DNA from: Lamellibrachia satsuma
Lineage: Eukaryota > Annelida > Polychaeta > Sabellida > Siboglinidae
Length of the DNA: 64,000 bases
Reading direction: 5' to 3'
Assembly: GCA_033239005.1 (NCBI GenBank)
Contig: BSQZ01000036.1
Location: 6,301,501-6,365,500, forward strand
Shown here in pieces: positions 27,001 through 41,947 of this stretch. Position 1 is the stretch's first letter; every line of letters starts with the position of its first letter. The translations under genes and the position numbers were made by a program. The notes beneath the pieces are model-generated. The model was not told where the DNA came from, did no database searches, and was given only the letters and a program-made list of their open reading frames with translations.

Positions 27001-30000
27001 TTAAATGGTTTGAAGCTAAATAAAATGTAGGTGCTAAAGCAAATACCGTATTCTATCTAATAAGCACACAGTATACTTGAAAAAAATTGGGCCATGGAAA
27101 ATGTGAAGGAATCTGTTAAATATAAGCGTACACCAAAATGTGTTTCTCTAGACAATAAGGTAACTGTTTAACACTACTGGTGTCATGTGGCGACAACTGA
27201 AACTGGTGCCAATTGTTTAACACCAGACAGCAACACTTCAGTAGTTCCATACTGGTCAAATTACAATAATTATGGATCCTGCTGATTAAAAATGGGTGTG
27301 TACTCTAGTTAGAGCATGTACACTTATGTATGCATAGGTCGAATACGGTATATGCATGTCATTTAGGTATGTAACATGGCTGTTTGCTATACTGTAAATG
27401 ATTGGCAATTTTAATGGCTTACAGGCATTTATATTTCCCTTACATTTAACAAGTATGTAAAATATGAACGTCACATCAACACTAAAGTGGTTATATCTAC
27501 CTCAAACTACCAGGTCTGCATAGCTAAATTTTAAGATCTATTCATGCTATAAAATGTATAATCACTCATATTTACGTCCAATTAATATCCATAATAATTT
27601 GAATATGAAATAACGATTATGTTTAAAGAATTATTTAATACAATTAGGTTAGTTATGTCTCAGCAGTCACCAATTTATACCTCATCATATTTGTGGTCAT
27701 TAGGTGGTCTCGTTCTAATGTATACTAGTGACCTACCCATATTTCATAGCTTAACATCTTAACATGTGTGTTGTACTTATGATTATTATTTCATAGCTTA
27801 ACATCTTAACATGTGTGTTGTACTTATGATTATTATTTGCCTTAAATGAAAAATCCCTAAAAAAAATGTGTGAATCCATATAAAATACGAGCCAGTTTAT
27901 CTAGACATGTCATCCATCGTTCAGCTCTATCCAGTCATTACCACTAACCCACCTGTAAGGAGGCCTGTAACTGTGTCTCCATGGCAACGTCATGGCAACC
28001 CAACAACAACATCAGTTCGAGAGTGAGTAGCACTACATCTACACCAGCATCTCTGCAGACAACAGTCAACTATTGACACAGGAAGCCATGGTTACACAAT
28101 ACAAGGAATGTTTAGTGTAAAACCTGGCTGACTACAGTAATGACCGTGTACCACATATGGTTTAGAATACATGGTTAAATTTCATTCCCTTAATTTTGCG
28201 TAAAAGGACCAGCTTGGCAGTGACCACCCTCAGGACCGGCCGGCTTGACACTGACCACCCTCAGGACAGGGCAGCTTGGCCCTGACCACCCTCAGGACAT
28301 GCCGGCTTGGCAGGATATCCTGATCAAGCTGCCTTTTCTAAACTGGCAAAAGCAACATACATACAAATTAACAGCTAACAAAACCAACTAAATAAATGTT
28401 CACTTTAGGCATACAATGTTCACTTTAGGCATACAAATGTTCACTTTAGGTATACAAATGTTCACTTTAGGCATACAAATGCCTAAACACATCTAACAAC
28501 TACAACACAACCAACATTAAAAATATTTAGGATAAATTCTACCAGTGACACTACCATATAGTAGCAGCAATAATGGATATCAACATATTTTTCAAAACAT
28601 ATTAATCTGTTTTTCTGATTAAATTTATTATATTATAAAACGTTCCACCCAAACCTGCCGTCGTTGTGCTCTGAGGATGTCTGTGAGGTATGGATGCCAA
28701 TGGAGTTGTTATCAAACTGGTAGTGTAGAAGTTGTTGGCACATCTTAGCATCGATTGCTGTTGCAATCTTTACCCTCTGAACTTCATCATTGCACAGCCA
28801 TAACAAAGGTCAAGGACTACCAGTTTTAGATTAACCTGAGTAACATTCTGATTGTGTACTGAAATGGTAGCCATACCATAATACCTCTATTCTTTCACAA
28901 CACACCAAAATATAATTAATTTATAAGTTGAAAACTTGAAATAAATGCTCAACGAAAGGCTTCCAAATGAATCCATACTATTATTTGGTTTCAGTTAAGT
29001 ACTGAAAACACAAATTTTAACACAGAACAAGACTACATAATATACCAACTTTTTATAAATATATCACGACAGGTAACATTCCCATACTTACTATTAACAC
29101 ACCCATATTTAGAAAAAACACAAAAATTTAGGATATTCGACATATGCCGTTAGACTGGATTGCAGAAATACATCCAAATTCATTTGGCTGTCTTGCGAAA
29201 GTATCATGTGATTGGATGTCTTGCGAAAGTATCATGTGATTAGATGACTAAAGAAAGGATATCAGTGAGTAGCTGTAGCGTCTTTACTGCCTTCTGACAC
29301 TTGCTTGTAGTGGGAGGCCCATGTTGGTTGTTAGGGAAGGCTGTGAGCGTCTTTACAAGCACCGGCAGGATGAGGCTAGTGCACTGCACTGCTGTACTCC
29401 TAAGTCCAACGTCTAGTGCCTCCTGTGGGAAAAAGGTACATTCTTATATAAAAACCTGCTCATTCCAACACCAAATCAACGTCTCTGGGAAGCATTCAGC
29501 CTTACTGGTATCACTGTGTGAAGACTATTTTTTCATATATATCCACAATTGTGTATAGCCAGGTACTTGTTTATACAGCTGAACAAGAGTGAAAGAAATT
29601 GTCCAAGTTTCGAGATGGAAGAAAGACTATTCAAACCCGGGTTCTCTTGATTGAGAGTCTGATGTTCTAACTAACATGCCACCGTACTTTGTTGAAAAAA
29701 GCACCACACCACCCAAAACTTCTGCATAGGATCATATATCTCACAAACATCACAAATTTATGATAATGCCAACTGTTGTTGGAAATAAATATTTTTTATT
29801 GACTGATTGACGATGCGCACATTTACGTACAATTGTTTGCAATGTCATGTGGTGCTTTATGCTCGAAGGTATGGGTCATTTGATAATCAACCAACAAAAT
29901 TCTTGACCCCCTCTGATTTTAGTGTTGTTATGTTGTGACGTTTACTTTGTTCAGACTTGTAAGTGAAATAGTTTTAGAGTTATTGCATATCAATGATAAC

Positions 30001-33000
30001 GAAATGACAAAAAAATCTAGTTACCTCTTAACACATATGTAGACATAACTAAGCTCTGAGAAAAATGTTGTTATGGAGGTCAACGACCTTGACTTTTGAC
30101 CTGATATATCCAAAATGAGTAAACCCCAATTTTGATAAAATGCTATCATTTGCAAGGTCATTGTATCAACAAGTTTCATACAAAAAACTTGAGTGACCCA
30201 TGAAAAGATCTTGAGATACAGCAATTTTAAGTGAATTGTTTGCCATTTTCACAAATTTTTCATGCTACATCTTAACATGTATGAGTACCCTATAATGGTC
30301 GTACAGTGCTGATTTTGTTCTTAAAATAAAAACAAAACATTGCCTATCCACATATTTTCCTGCACCGATCACTGACCTTGACCTTTGATATACCCAAAAA
30401 TCAGTAAACTCCGAATTAAAAAAATTTGATCTTGAGATATCGTAATTTGAAGTTAGTGAACATTTTGCAGAACCTAATCTATTGCTATCATAGCATTTCT
30501 ACCAACTTCAAATTGCTGTATCTCAAGAACTTACCACGGGCCCACTGTAATTTTTTGCATGAAACTGATTAATACAATGACCTTGCTAATGAGAATTTTT
30601 TGGATAAAAATCTGGGTTTACTAATTTTGGGTATGTCAGTTCAAACGTCACGGTCACTGACCATTACAGAAAAATTTTCTCAACTGAATATAATATGTGG
30701 ATAGGGCAATGTCTTACCTTTATTTTAAGAGCCAGTACTTTAGGACCATTAGGGGCAAAGTTATGTTGACGTATATGTTAAGAGGTAATACAAACTTATC
30801 ATTAATATGAAATAACTCTTTAAACTATTTCACTCACTAGTCTGAAATATTGCATAGCTAAATTTCAGGACAGGTCCAACATGTATGGCAAAAAAAAAAA
30901 ATCGGAGGGGGTCAAGAATATTTTGGCCATTTTTTGGCTGATTTGAATGACCCTTAAGTAAACTGTTCAGGGTTTTTGTTAAGAGCCGGAACCCGGGTAA
31001 TTTACTCGGCTATGACGGTCCATGTACCCGGCTATCGTAGAGGAAGGCCAGTTTGTTGTATCCCTCGCATCGACTAATGACCAGCCCGCTTTTGCATTGC
31101 AGCATCGACGTCCTACAGACAGGTCAGCGATCGTTGATGATCACGACATGTGGCAGCATAACAGCGCTGGTCAACGAATGTCATTTTGTGTCAATAAATG
31201 GCAGTTTTTAACGGGAGACTCGGGTCGGATTTGACGGATTTTTGACAATAAAATTAATTTCGAGTTGTTGCTATTTCCGTGTATAAATATTATTCAACTT
31301 GCCATTCATGTAAGTTGCACTATCGAAATAAACACGTTTCTGTCATACAACGTGTCTTTTGTATGATGCCTATCATTGCTAAGTCTTTGTTTATGTCAAA
31401 TGAACCGAGACTAATGGGACATTAGATGATTTTCTGCGAGCCATTGCATGCCGGAAAACGCCGCCATTCCAACATGGGGCACATCACGGGAAAGCCCCAT
31501 TTTCGCTCTGTATGATGGTACAAACAGTTTTAAAATATGCCCGGAGATATCCGAGTAATTTTGACTATAAATGACCACCTCTGAACCATCTCAGTGACAA
31601 AGGAATGGGGAATGCCATGACGATTCGCCGGACATCACCACGTGATGTCGGATTCCCTCAAATCAAGCGCTCTAATTGGTTGTAATACTAATTTCCATCC
31701 TCTGACGTCAGCTTGAAATACCAGCTACGTTCGATTCGATCGACTTTTTTATCCCATGAGTTTCGTTCATTTATATCACTTTGTAAAACGACATTATGCC
31801 GTTTGGTCGAAAGCGAGTGGGCAGTTACGGTACTGGGAGGCAGCGAAAGTTTGCATCGTTGCAGTTAATGCGCGATGCGAAGGCATCGAGGGTTGAATTC
31901 GCCAATGAACCTGCGGCGACAACTTCGTCTTCTTCGACCATCACCGTCCATGGTGCCAGCGAGAATGGCACGCAGACGCAGTGTAAGTTTAATTCTGATA
32001 TTTCATATGTTCACTTGTGATTTATCCAAACATCGCCTTTGTGGCATAACTATTACTGTTAGCCTTTGTGGCACAACTATTACTGTTAGCCTTTGTGGCA
32101 CAACTATTACTGTTAGCCTTTGTGGCACAACTATTACTGTTAGCCTTTGTGGCACAACTATTACTGTTAGCCTTTGTGGCAGAACTATTACTGTTAGCCT
32201 TTGTGGCAGAACTATTACTGTTAGCCTTTGTGGCACAACTATTACTGTTAGCCTTTGTGGCACAACTATTACTGTTAGCCTTTGTGGCACAACTATTACT
32301 GTTAGCCTTTGTGGCACAACTATTACTGTTAGCCTTTGTGGCACAACTATTACTGTTAGCCTTTGTGGCACAACTATTACTGTTAGCCTTTGTGGCACAA
32401 CTATTACTGTTAGCCTTTGTGGCACAACTATTACTGTTAGCCTTTGTGGCATAACTATTACTGTTAGCCTTTGTGGCATAACTATTACTGTTAGCCTTTG
32501 TGGCACAACTATTACTGTATAAACGATTTGATGCTGATCTAGTTCATGCTGTTGATGTTCGTGGTTGTGTTGACATTCAGGCCCAGGGGCCATCCAGGCA
32601 CTTCAGAAGCAGAGTTGTAACTATGGTTTATTATATTACTACAATTTGCCCTGGTAATTATCGTATACATAGCCTATACACACACACGCGCGCGCGGGTG
32701 TGTGTGTATAATATAGCAATGCCAATAAAATAAATTGCATTCAATGCCATACCCCTGCATACGTAGTAAGGGGGGGTGGCTTTTGTTGTTGAACATGTCT
32801 TGGATACTTTTTGTTCATGAAATACATTTATATTGTGTATTTTTTCCAGGCATTAAGGCGGTCATCAACAGTACCAGCTGATCCGTCTCGGAGATTGTCT
32901 GCCACTGAACGGAAGTTTGCTTATGCAGATCTTCTGGAGGAGATAGGTGTCCCGCGATTCCTGGTTGAGGATGAGACAGATGCTGATGGAGATCTTTCAA

Positions 33001-36000
33001 CAGAACTTGTATGCTGTGCCGTGTTGCCATCACTTGTTGCGAACCTGCTATGCATGTTGTGTAGGAAGCATACACTCTCCACCCCAGCTGTCGACCGCAC
33101 CGCACCCTCGGCATGGCGTGCGGCCTCGAGACTTTCTGCACCAGTTGCGACAAGGTCATCAATGCAACTCTGTCATCAGACTGTATCGATGGGACTCAGG
33201 CGACGAATGTCCCATTTGTCGTGGTGAGATCAGCTGTGTTGGCAACGATGGACATGGGTGTCGGGTACTCGGGACTTGTGTGAAATTTATTTTACAATGC
33301 CAATGACTCTTAACTTTGCCTTTTGATAGATTATACATTCAGTAATATGTATGCAAAGTTTCAATCATCTAGGTTGCTTGTCAGATGTTGAAATGTATGT
33401 GCCAATGTACATAAACTTTGAACACGATTTTCTCAAAAACATGTTTTCCTTCACACCTACTGCCTCCCGTGTCACTTACCTCTGCTATTGTTTGACAGAA
33501 TTACTTGAAACTTTCTACAGTGTTTCTTGATAGTATGCTCTTGAAAACTATGTAGTAACTTTTTAGAAAACGTTATTTATATTTTATATAATGAACCATC
33601 AATGTAAAATTTCATGATGAAAAAATACATTCAGATGTAAAAAAATCATGAAAACAAAAGTTTTTTGAAAACTTGGAATGTCAACTGACTGTTTTCATTG
33701 GGGTTATGTGGAGTAACTACACACCAAATTTGAGTCCTCTAAATCCAATGGTTACTGATATAAGTCACACGCAACATTCAATCCAAGATGGATGCATACC
33801 GTGGTAAAATATGTATGAAACTTTCTGAAAAAAATTCACAGCATTACTATTACATGGACTTGCAATCTATGCAAGTTTCAGCTCTGTAGGTTCAGCGATA
33901 ATGAAATAAGAAAATAAAATGCGTTTAGACCCAAGCGACGCCTTAAATCATTCGCACAGACATTTTACGCGTCGCCAAAGCATATTTACTTCATTCATAG
34001 CGTTACCTATGGTTTGTAGTTAGTAGACCGTCCACCATGGCACTATACTGCTATGGAATAACAAAAGGCATCAAGAGACGATGAGGTGTTTTTGAGATAT
34101 CGGACAAAACATGGTATCGCTTCGCTCCTTGTATATATTACAGCACAGTAATTATCCATTATTATCCAGTAATTATCAATTAGGCCCTAGGACTAGGTCA
34201 TAGACTAGTACATAATATAATTTGTGTAATTCAATAATAGAAATTTTTTCATTAAAAACAACTTTTCTAACAATTCGTTTGCACTGCAACCCAATGACAT
34301 AATTGTTAGTGTTTTAAATTATACATATCTTAGGCAAAAGTTTCTTCTGATTTTTGTGAAAACGGCATATTATATTACGTACAGTGACTGGCTAAATGCA
34401 ACAATTCTTGCCTACGTTACTGTACTGTTTATCACGTTGATTATTTGGTAACTTAGTGTCACTTGCTTCCTTTTGAAAAAAATGTGTAACATAAAAAGCA
34501 AGTGCTATCAAATCAACCTTGAATAGCTCCCTTAACAAACATCAAAGCAGACATTATTGGCCTATTTGGGAGAAAAACATGATTAGGCAAAACAGTAATC
34601 TTCTATTGCTAAACTCCTGAAATTTTAATATGTTGTTTACCTAATAAAGGAATGTGCACAACTTGCAAAAATGGTTATCATAGAACTTGTCCCACATTCT
34701 CATTTTGGGTGTTGAAATTCGTAAAATATTGGAAAAGTGAAAATTTAAGGCTGTATTATTCCTAAAGTATAGTAACTACATTCCAAGTTAACCAAGAGGT
34801 TATTACCAGTATCTGACAACATATGATAGCAAAACGGACACAACAATTAAACGCAAGTTGCTGAAATCACACTGGGAAATTAAAGCGATTATATTTTTTA
34901 TTTTTGTGCACACATTGTCCTTCTGCTTATCATTAATTGATGTTACATCCTAAAATGCAGGTACAATTGCATTATATATATAAGTGGTCTGTGATACGTA
35001 GTGACTCGGCCACAGACTGAGCATAATAAGTGGTCCCAGATTTGGGGATCATGGTCCCTGCTATAGCCACACTTAACAAAAACCCTGCTGTTGCTAGACA
35101 CTACTGTAACTGCCAGTATTATGTCACAATTTTGAGAGTTGAATACCAAGAAGCCAGCAAAATACTGACTGACAGCACCAGGTACCAGTGCATAGATGGA
35201 TAATTCTGTGATATTGTGTATCCTGAATTTTTTTTAATATTGTGTTCATTCAGTCATTATAAACTACCAAGTTACCCCACGTGGAGGATGGGCATATTTG
35301 CTAGTAATAATATAATGATTGCCTTCATATTTGGAGAGGTTTTGTGATTACTATATAGTCAACCCAGAATCTTACCTCAAACATCTGATGCAAGAAATCA
35401 AGAGCCAAAAGTGTGGGTGATATGATGGCCAACTCGTCTGTTGTCTGAGAAGCCCAATGCAAGGCGGCATGGAATGGTGTCTTCATCTCAACGCTACAGG
35501 TTACTGACTGCTCAGGTGTTGCCGACTCAAAGAATGTCTCACAGATGGCACCGCGCAGTTTGTCGACAGCGCAGAAAGCCAGCAGCAGCTCACATATCTG
35601 AAGTGGTGGATAGTGGTGAAGTCTCATGAGACGTTCGACAGAAGTATGACATGTAAGTTTATACTTTAAATTAGAGAGTCGGAACAATGATGTATCCGTG
35701 ACAACAACAACAACGCAAATATTTAACAAGTGATTGCATCAACAAAGAATACATCATTTCAATAATAACAGCGAGCGATAAAAATCTTGGTTTTGGGGAT
35801 ATGCACCTAAAATAAATAAAAAAAATTAACCATGTGCAATTAAAATCTAGAATATCACGCAAGTGGTTTGTGTTCTAAAAGTAGGAAATTCGAGTAATTT
35901 CTCCAGTTGACTGAGGGTTGCATGTTAATCAGCACAACTGATAGGCACATGTGTATTTGTATGGACAATGGGTAACCTAGATTACATGTGACGTATTGAG

Positions 36001-39000
36001 ACTGGCATACACAGAACCAACGCAGTCTCAAACAAACATGCTATTTTGTCAGCAAGACGGCTAGTTTAGTAAACAAAGGCCAAAATGTTACATAAGTTTG
36101 GATGCAAATATCTTGGCCATATACTATTGGCATGGATAGGAATGGGTGGGTACAAACATATTGGCATGGATAGGAATGGGAGGTTACAAACATATTGGCA
36201 TGGATAAGAATGGGTGGTTACAAACATCTTGGCATGGATAGGAATGGGAGGTTACAAACATATTGGCATGGATAGGAATGGGTGGTTACAAACATATTGG
36301 CATGGATAGGAATGGGTGGTTACAAACATATTGGCATGGATAGGAATGGGAGGTTACAAACATATTGGCATGGATAGGAATGGGAGGTTACAAACATATT
36401 GGCATGGATAGGAATGGGTGGTTACAAACATATTGGCATGGATAGGAATGGGTGGTTACAAACATATTGGCATGGATAGGAATGGGTGGTTACAAACATA
36501 TTGGCATGGATAGGATGGGTGGTTACAAACATATTTTCATTTGGTGATAAAATTTTGCTACACTATGACACTTGTATGTATGGCAGAGCCCATGAAATTA
36601 GATGCTGTGTGCAGTGTACTTAATTGTAGTTGTAAATGGTTATGTTACAGTAACTCTTAAGGGTGCATAGGCCAAAACCATGACTTTTGTTTCCCTTTAA
36701 ACAGAAATTACAATGCTAGCACCAGAAAAAAAATCGGCTGATCTGACATTTTAATAAAATGCAATTGTTTCGGCACACATCAAAATAACTGAGCGAATCT
36801 TTTCGGTATCTAATTGTTCGTTTTATTCAAATTATGTCAATCATGTATTAAAATATACTACCACATGTAATCTTAACTGCCGACCCTTGTTCTACCGTGA
36901 TGAAAATTTTAATGTCATAGCATCTAAAACATCAAAAGAAACATTGACCACATGCATTTTTTCACAAAGCGGTTTGGGAGAATGATTCTGGGTTTATCTT
37001 CTGCCCCTTGTTCATTTATTTAAATTAAAAGATTTACACTAGTAGTGTACACACAGTAGTCTACATAATAGTGCTGCCATCTAACATACGGCAGGGTGCG
37101 ACATTTGCACAATGAAAGGGTACCACTTGGTGACTAAGGTATAACTACTCAATTTTGTACTATTATAAATTTGAGCATTAATCCTTCAGTTAGGAGGGTC
37201 AAATTTAGCATGTGTAGAACCAGTTTAACGTGATTGATACAATGGTATCATTGTGAATCACATTTAGTGAAGGTATAAGAACATTAATACATGAACTGGC
37301 CAATTGTTGTTCGGCAGGAAAGCAAGGTGCAAAAAAGTATTTCACACCTTTGACAGGTGCTAGACAGCTCAGAATATTCGTTTTATTAATATAAAGCATT
37401 AAGTTGTAGGAGTTCAGTGATAGAATTAATAGCGTTGTTACTGTCTCAATGTAGAGATTCAGGTGATATTAAATTGATAAGAAATATGTGTGATTTGAGG
37501 TGTCTTGGGGTATCTGAAGATTGTTGGTCAGTTATGTAATGCGGCTATTCTAAAACTGAAGTTTTGTATAGGGCCCAACCCCGAAGTTCTAGGAATGTGA
37601 TGTCGCAATCCTAGTGACGGTTTAGGTTGCATTAGGCTATGTTATTGGTTAGTTAGACTTCCAGCACAATATGACTGCTGTAGTATTTAACGAATGTGCG
37701 CGAGTTTTGAAACAGACGATTAACTGATGTGGTGCTACAAGGTTGTGTAGTCTTCTCATTTCCGAGACATCACGCCTGAGGGCATACATGTGACACCAAT
37801 GTCATCTCATTCAATTGATCCGCATGACGTCTCATTCAATTGATCCGCACGTGTTCGATTCGTGCGTCGCCTCCACATCACGTGCGACTGCTCTGTGTGA
37901 CGCTCTTTCATTCATCACCCCTTTCGTTGTTGTCTCGTTTGGTGGGCAAGCTGACCCAATATGACAGTGAGGTTGGGCCCACATATTGACGTACGGTAGT
38001 GGAACACACCCCGGTGTATCATCGCCATGATAATATATAACAGTGTATTCTCCTGTGAATTCACAGAATTGAGAATCTTCATTGAATTGTCAAATTGTGA
38101 TACAAACTGATACAAGATCTGCATTGGCAAGTGGGTGAGCTGACAATTCTTGTAACCACCTACGAGGTGTGCTGTATTACTATATGCTGTTCTGTATTTA
38201 CTCTATTGTTTTTTATCTTATTAAACAGGATTCCAAGTGGATTCTCAATTACTATCCACGATTCTATGTTATGTTTATGTTCCACCCTACATTGATGCAC
38301 CTGAGCTTTTGTCACGACCCAGTCACTTTGATTTCCGCCAATCCTAAAACCAAACCTGTGACACATTTGATGCAACATCCTGTCGACATTATGTACTCAC
38401 AATCTGGCAATTAACAATATGACATTCCGGGTACAGTATATTAAACATGTCTGTACAAATGCATGTATTGCCAATCGTTCATTCAATCGTATCCTCGTGT
38501 GAGGTAGTTAGCAGAATTGGTTGAGCCACATCATGGACTACAGTGGCTCATGAGAGATGGAGTCCACAGCAGGTTATACATTCACCCCCTGTGTGGGATC
38601 TTTTACTTCCCCTGGTATAGACACCAGTTAGAAGGGACCAACGGCTTTTAGTGTCTCTTCCGAATGACACAGGCAAAGTGGGTTGAATGAAATTGCATAA
38701 GTTTCAAAACGGTAGTTGGTAGTTTTGAACCACAGTCCTCTAGCTTGACTGAAAGTCTGACACTCTACCACCTAGGCCACTGTGCTCCTATTGTCAGTTG
38801 AACATGTGCAATTTGTTTGTTTTAACTGGAACATGTGCTTTGTTAAAAATGATAAATATCACGTGATGCTGCTTATTAACAGATGTTGCTTGAGAAATGA
38901 GAATGATGCGATGTCACATGATAGTACTTATTAACCTACTGACCTTGGACACAGATTCAGCATCATGGCTACAGAGTAGAGGTAGGATCTGTCTCAAACA

Positions 39001-41851
39001 AGTATGTAAATGGTCATAGCTGCAAGAATACATTGCCATAGTTACTATTACAGCAAAGCATGTTGACATGGTTACTATCACTGTTAAAAATGGCTCTTTA
39101 GCTGTGCCTTTTCACAATTGCTGCTAAACCATGTTTCTTCTGTTAAATGCACATGGTATTAGGAGACAAAGGCTTAGGTTTAACATATGAGTTGAGTGCA
39201 AAAGGATGTGTTTATGAGATGCATACAGTATTAGGAAACAAAGGCTTAAGATGCGGTTATTAGACAGTGTTATCACACAAACTTAAAATCTACCTATTGT
39301 ATTGACATTCTTACGAGTTATGGAAAAAGTGGGGTGTGCATAAATGTGGAATAATGTTGTTCTATGTGATACTGATGAAGCTTACTGAGATAAACATACT
39401 TCATCTTCCTTTCTCTGCACTGACCTGGCAAGAGGCTGCTGGATCTTCGCGTGACGCACAAGGTCAATGAATAGATCTGCAGTGTAGCGCCGTGACATGA
39501 CTGAATCGCCATTCACTAGAATGTGGAACATGAATTGAAGGGTCTGGTTGATGTTGGAATCACTGAAGAGCTGAAGCACAAACAAACATGACAGGCTTGT
39601 GAAGAATGGCTGAATAGAGAACACAAGTCTTGTTCTACAAGTAGCACTAGTGAGTCAAAGAATAAAAAGTCATGATACATTCATCAAATGAACTCTACTT
39701 TTACTGATATCACAATTTGACTAGCATTTGGCAGTTTATCTTTGTTATGTTCGAACAAATAGAATTAGAATTTCAGTCAGATAGATGTACAGAGTTTAAA
39801 AAATCCATGTTTTAATAAAGTGAGCTAAAAGGTTTGTTGCCATGTGAAGTGCAACTGGTATGGTGCAAGGTCCACATTAGAGCCCTAGTGTTGTGGTGCA
39901 AGATCCATGTTAGAGCCCCAGTGGTGTGGCAAAAGGTCCATGTTAGAGCCCAGGTTGTGTGGTGCAAAGTCAATGTTAGAGCCCCAGTGGTGTGGTGCAA
40001 GGTCCATATTAAAGCCCAGCATGCGTGATGCAAGGTCCATGTTAGGGCCCAGCTGTTGTGGTGCAAGTTCTCACCCTCTGTCCGAGGTCCTCGTGGATGC
40101 ACAGACTGGTGAGCAGGCACAGGGCAAACATCACCATCATCTGGTCTCGGTGAGACAGGTAACTGACCAGACTCTTGAGGAACGGCTTCACGTTCTCCTG
40201 AGGAATTGTTAATGAATGAATCAGTTAAAAATAAACATATATTTACACCAATTAACCCTGACAACATTTCCAACAAGTTATTCTGTGCAACTCTACTTAT
40301 TAAAGTGGATGACAGGATCACTCAATCTAACAATAAAAAACATTAACCTAACAGCAGACCAGAACTTTTAATGATATTTACATTTATGCTGATAACAAAT
40401 CCATTAATCTTACGGTGTGTCAGTTTTAAGTTGTGTTGACTGTCTACCACTGACTTTCTTTTAGCAACACAGTATCAAAACATTTGCATTACTGATGAAT
40501 ATTTTCATTTCCACACAGAGTAATAACCAGATCCAACCTAATTCCAAACAGAGTAATAACCAGATCCAACCTAATTCCAAACAGAGTAATAACCAGATCC
40601 AACCTGAACAAGCACGGCCAGTGGGCACCTGGTTGGAATCTCACAAGAGGTTCATTTAATTGAAATAGAACAACTGCTACAAATATCATGAAACATTCAC
40701 CTCATAGAATACAAATACATACATTTATTACATGTTAATATATTTCATTTATAAACAATGTTCATAAACACTGATGAAGCACAATTACATATTAGTAATT
40801 TAACATAAGGTATTTTACATCAGAAAAAGAGAGAATGCTGTTTTTCAACTTTGAGGTGAATATGTGAGTTTGCATGTATCACCGTCCTACCAGAGACTTC
40901 ATGTGGGTCTGTACGGAGAAGTTCTCTTGGCACAAATTGGCCAACACGCCCAGGCATGCCTTGGTCAACTCAGTCTCCTTCCCCTGTCTGCAACCCCACA
41001 CACATTTCTTGCAACGCACACTCCCATCCACACTCAGTATACACATCTGTCTTTCCTACTGCTGGAGCAGTCAAGGCATGGTTAGCTATCTGCTAAAAGT
41101 GCACTTCAAGTGATAACTGCTGTAATTAGACCTTCCACACTGCCACGTGATTCTACTGTACATTTGACAAAAATGTGTACAGTGAACACTTAGCTATGCT
41201 GATATTTAAAACAAACTCTCTAGATGTGTGAACTCGTAGTGATGCTACAAGCTCTGAATTTACTAATATAAATCTTTTTATGAAGCTCATGCATGATATG
41301 AGTAGTGATTCAATAGCATAATATTTTACTACAGACCATGATGAGTAATATTTTTACTTATTTCACAGTCAGTTTACCTTTTCCCCCGGAATGTTTCGAC
41401 TGCTATCAGCAATCTTCTTCAGACGACTACCGCTAGATGACAACACGGTAGTTATTCTGCGCAGACGGCACACACCAGAGGAAAAAAGTAAACTGACTGT
41501 GAAATATGTAAAAATATTACTCATTTGAACCATCCAGTCTGATGAACATCTTCACTCATACTACAGGCCTTATTATCATATCCTAGCTAGTAATTCCCGT
41601 CGTCTCGGTTGATCATTGCCTCTGTCTTCCATAGCATAGCTTCTTTCATTTGTCTTCTCTTTCTGTCAGACACCCTCTCTACGGCATCATCCTACCAGGT
41701 CGTCAATGTTCAACAATCTGAATCTAAAGCATACGTACGTGTGCTTGATGAGGAACTGCAGCAGGTCATCCACGTACGACTCCTGGGCTGATACCTTGCA
41801 CTTGTATGTCACTCTCTGTAGCAGCTGCACACACTAGGGGTCAAAGGGTTA

Positions 41852-41900
<49 letters not shown>

Positions 41901-41911
41901 GTATATATATG

Positions 41912-41947
<36 letters not shown>

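Noticed and set aside
29340..29350. GT-AG donor GTAAAG within CIP2A exon 10 (minus strand)
   Set aside because: Using it would remove conserved residues (VKTLQLLT) and break phase with exon 11.
31875..32593. Leucine-rich or [15 protein letters not shown] proteins on either strand
   Set aside because: A 27-bp unit keeps frames open by arithmetic; no start, domain or splice context.
32947..33306. A RING-finger-like [10 protein letters not shown] motif in one frame
   Set aside because: It is out of frame with the overlapping frame at 33,113-33,283, which matches a Mutator-like transposase domain; only part of a RING pattern is present.
10885..38788. Genuine tRNA genes at 10,890 and 38,788
   Set aside because: A and B boxes are present but no full cloverleaf; both continue into the same SINE body.
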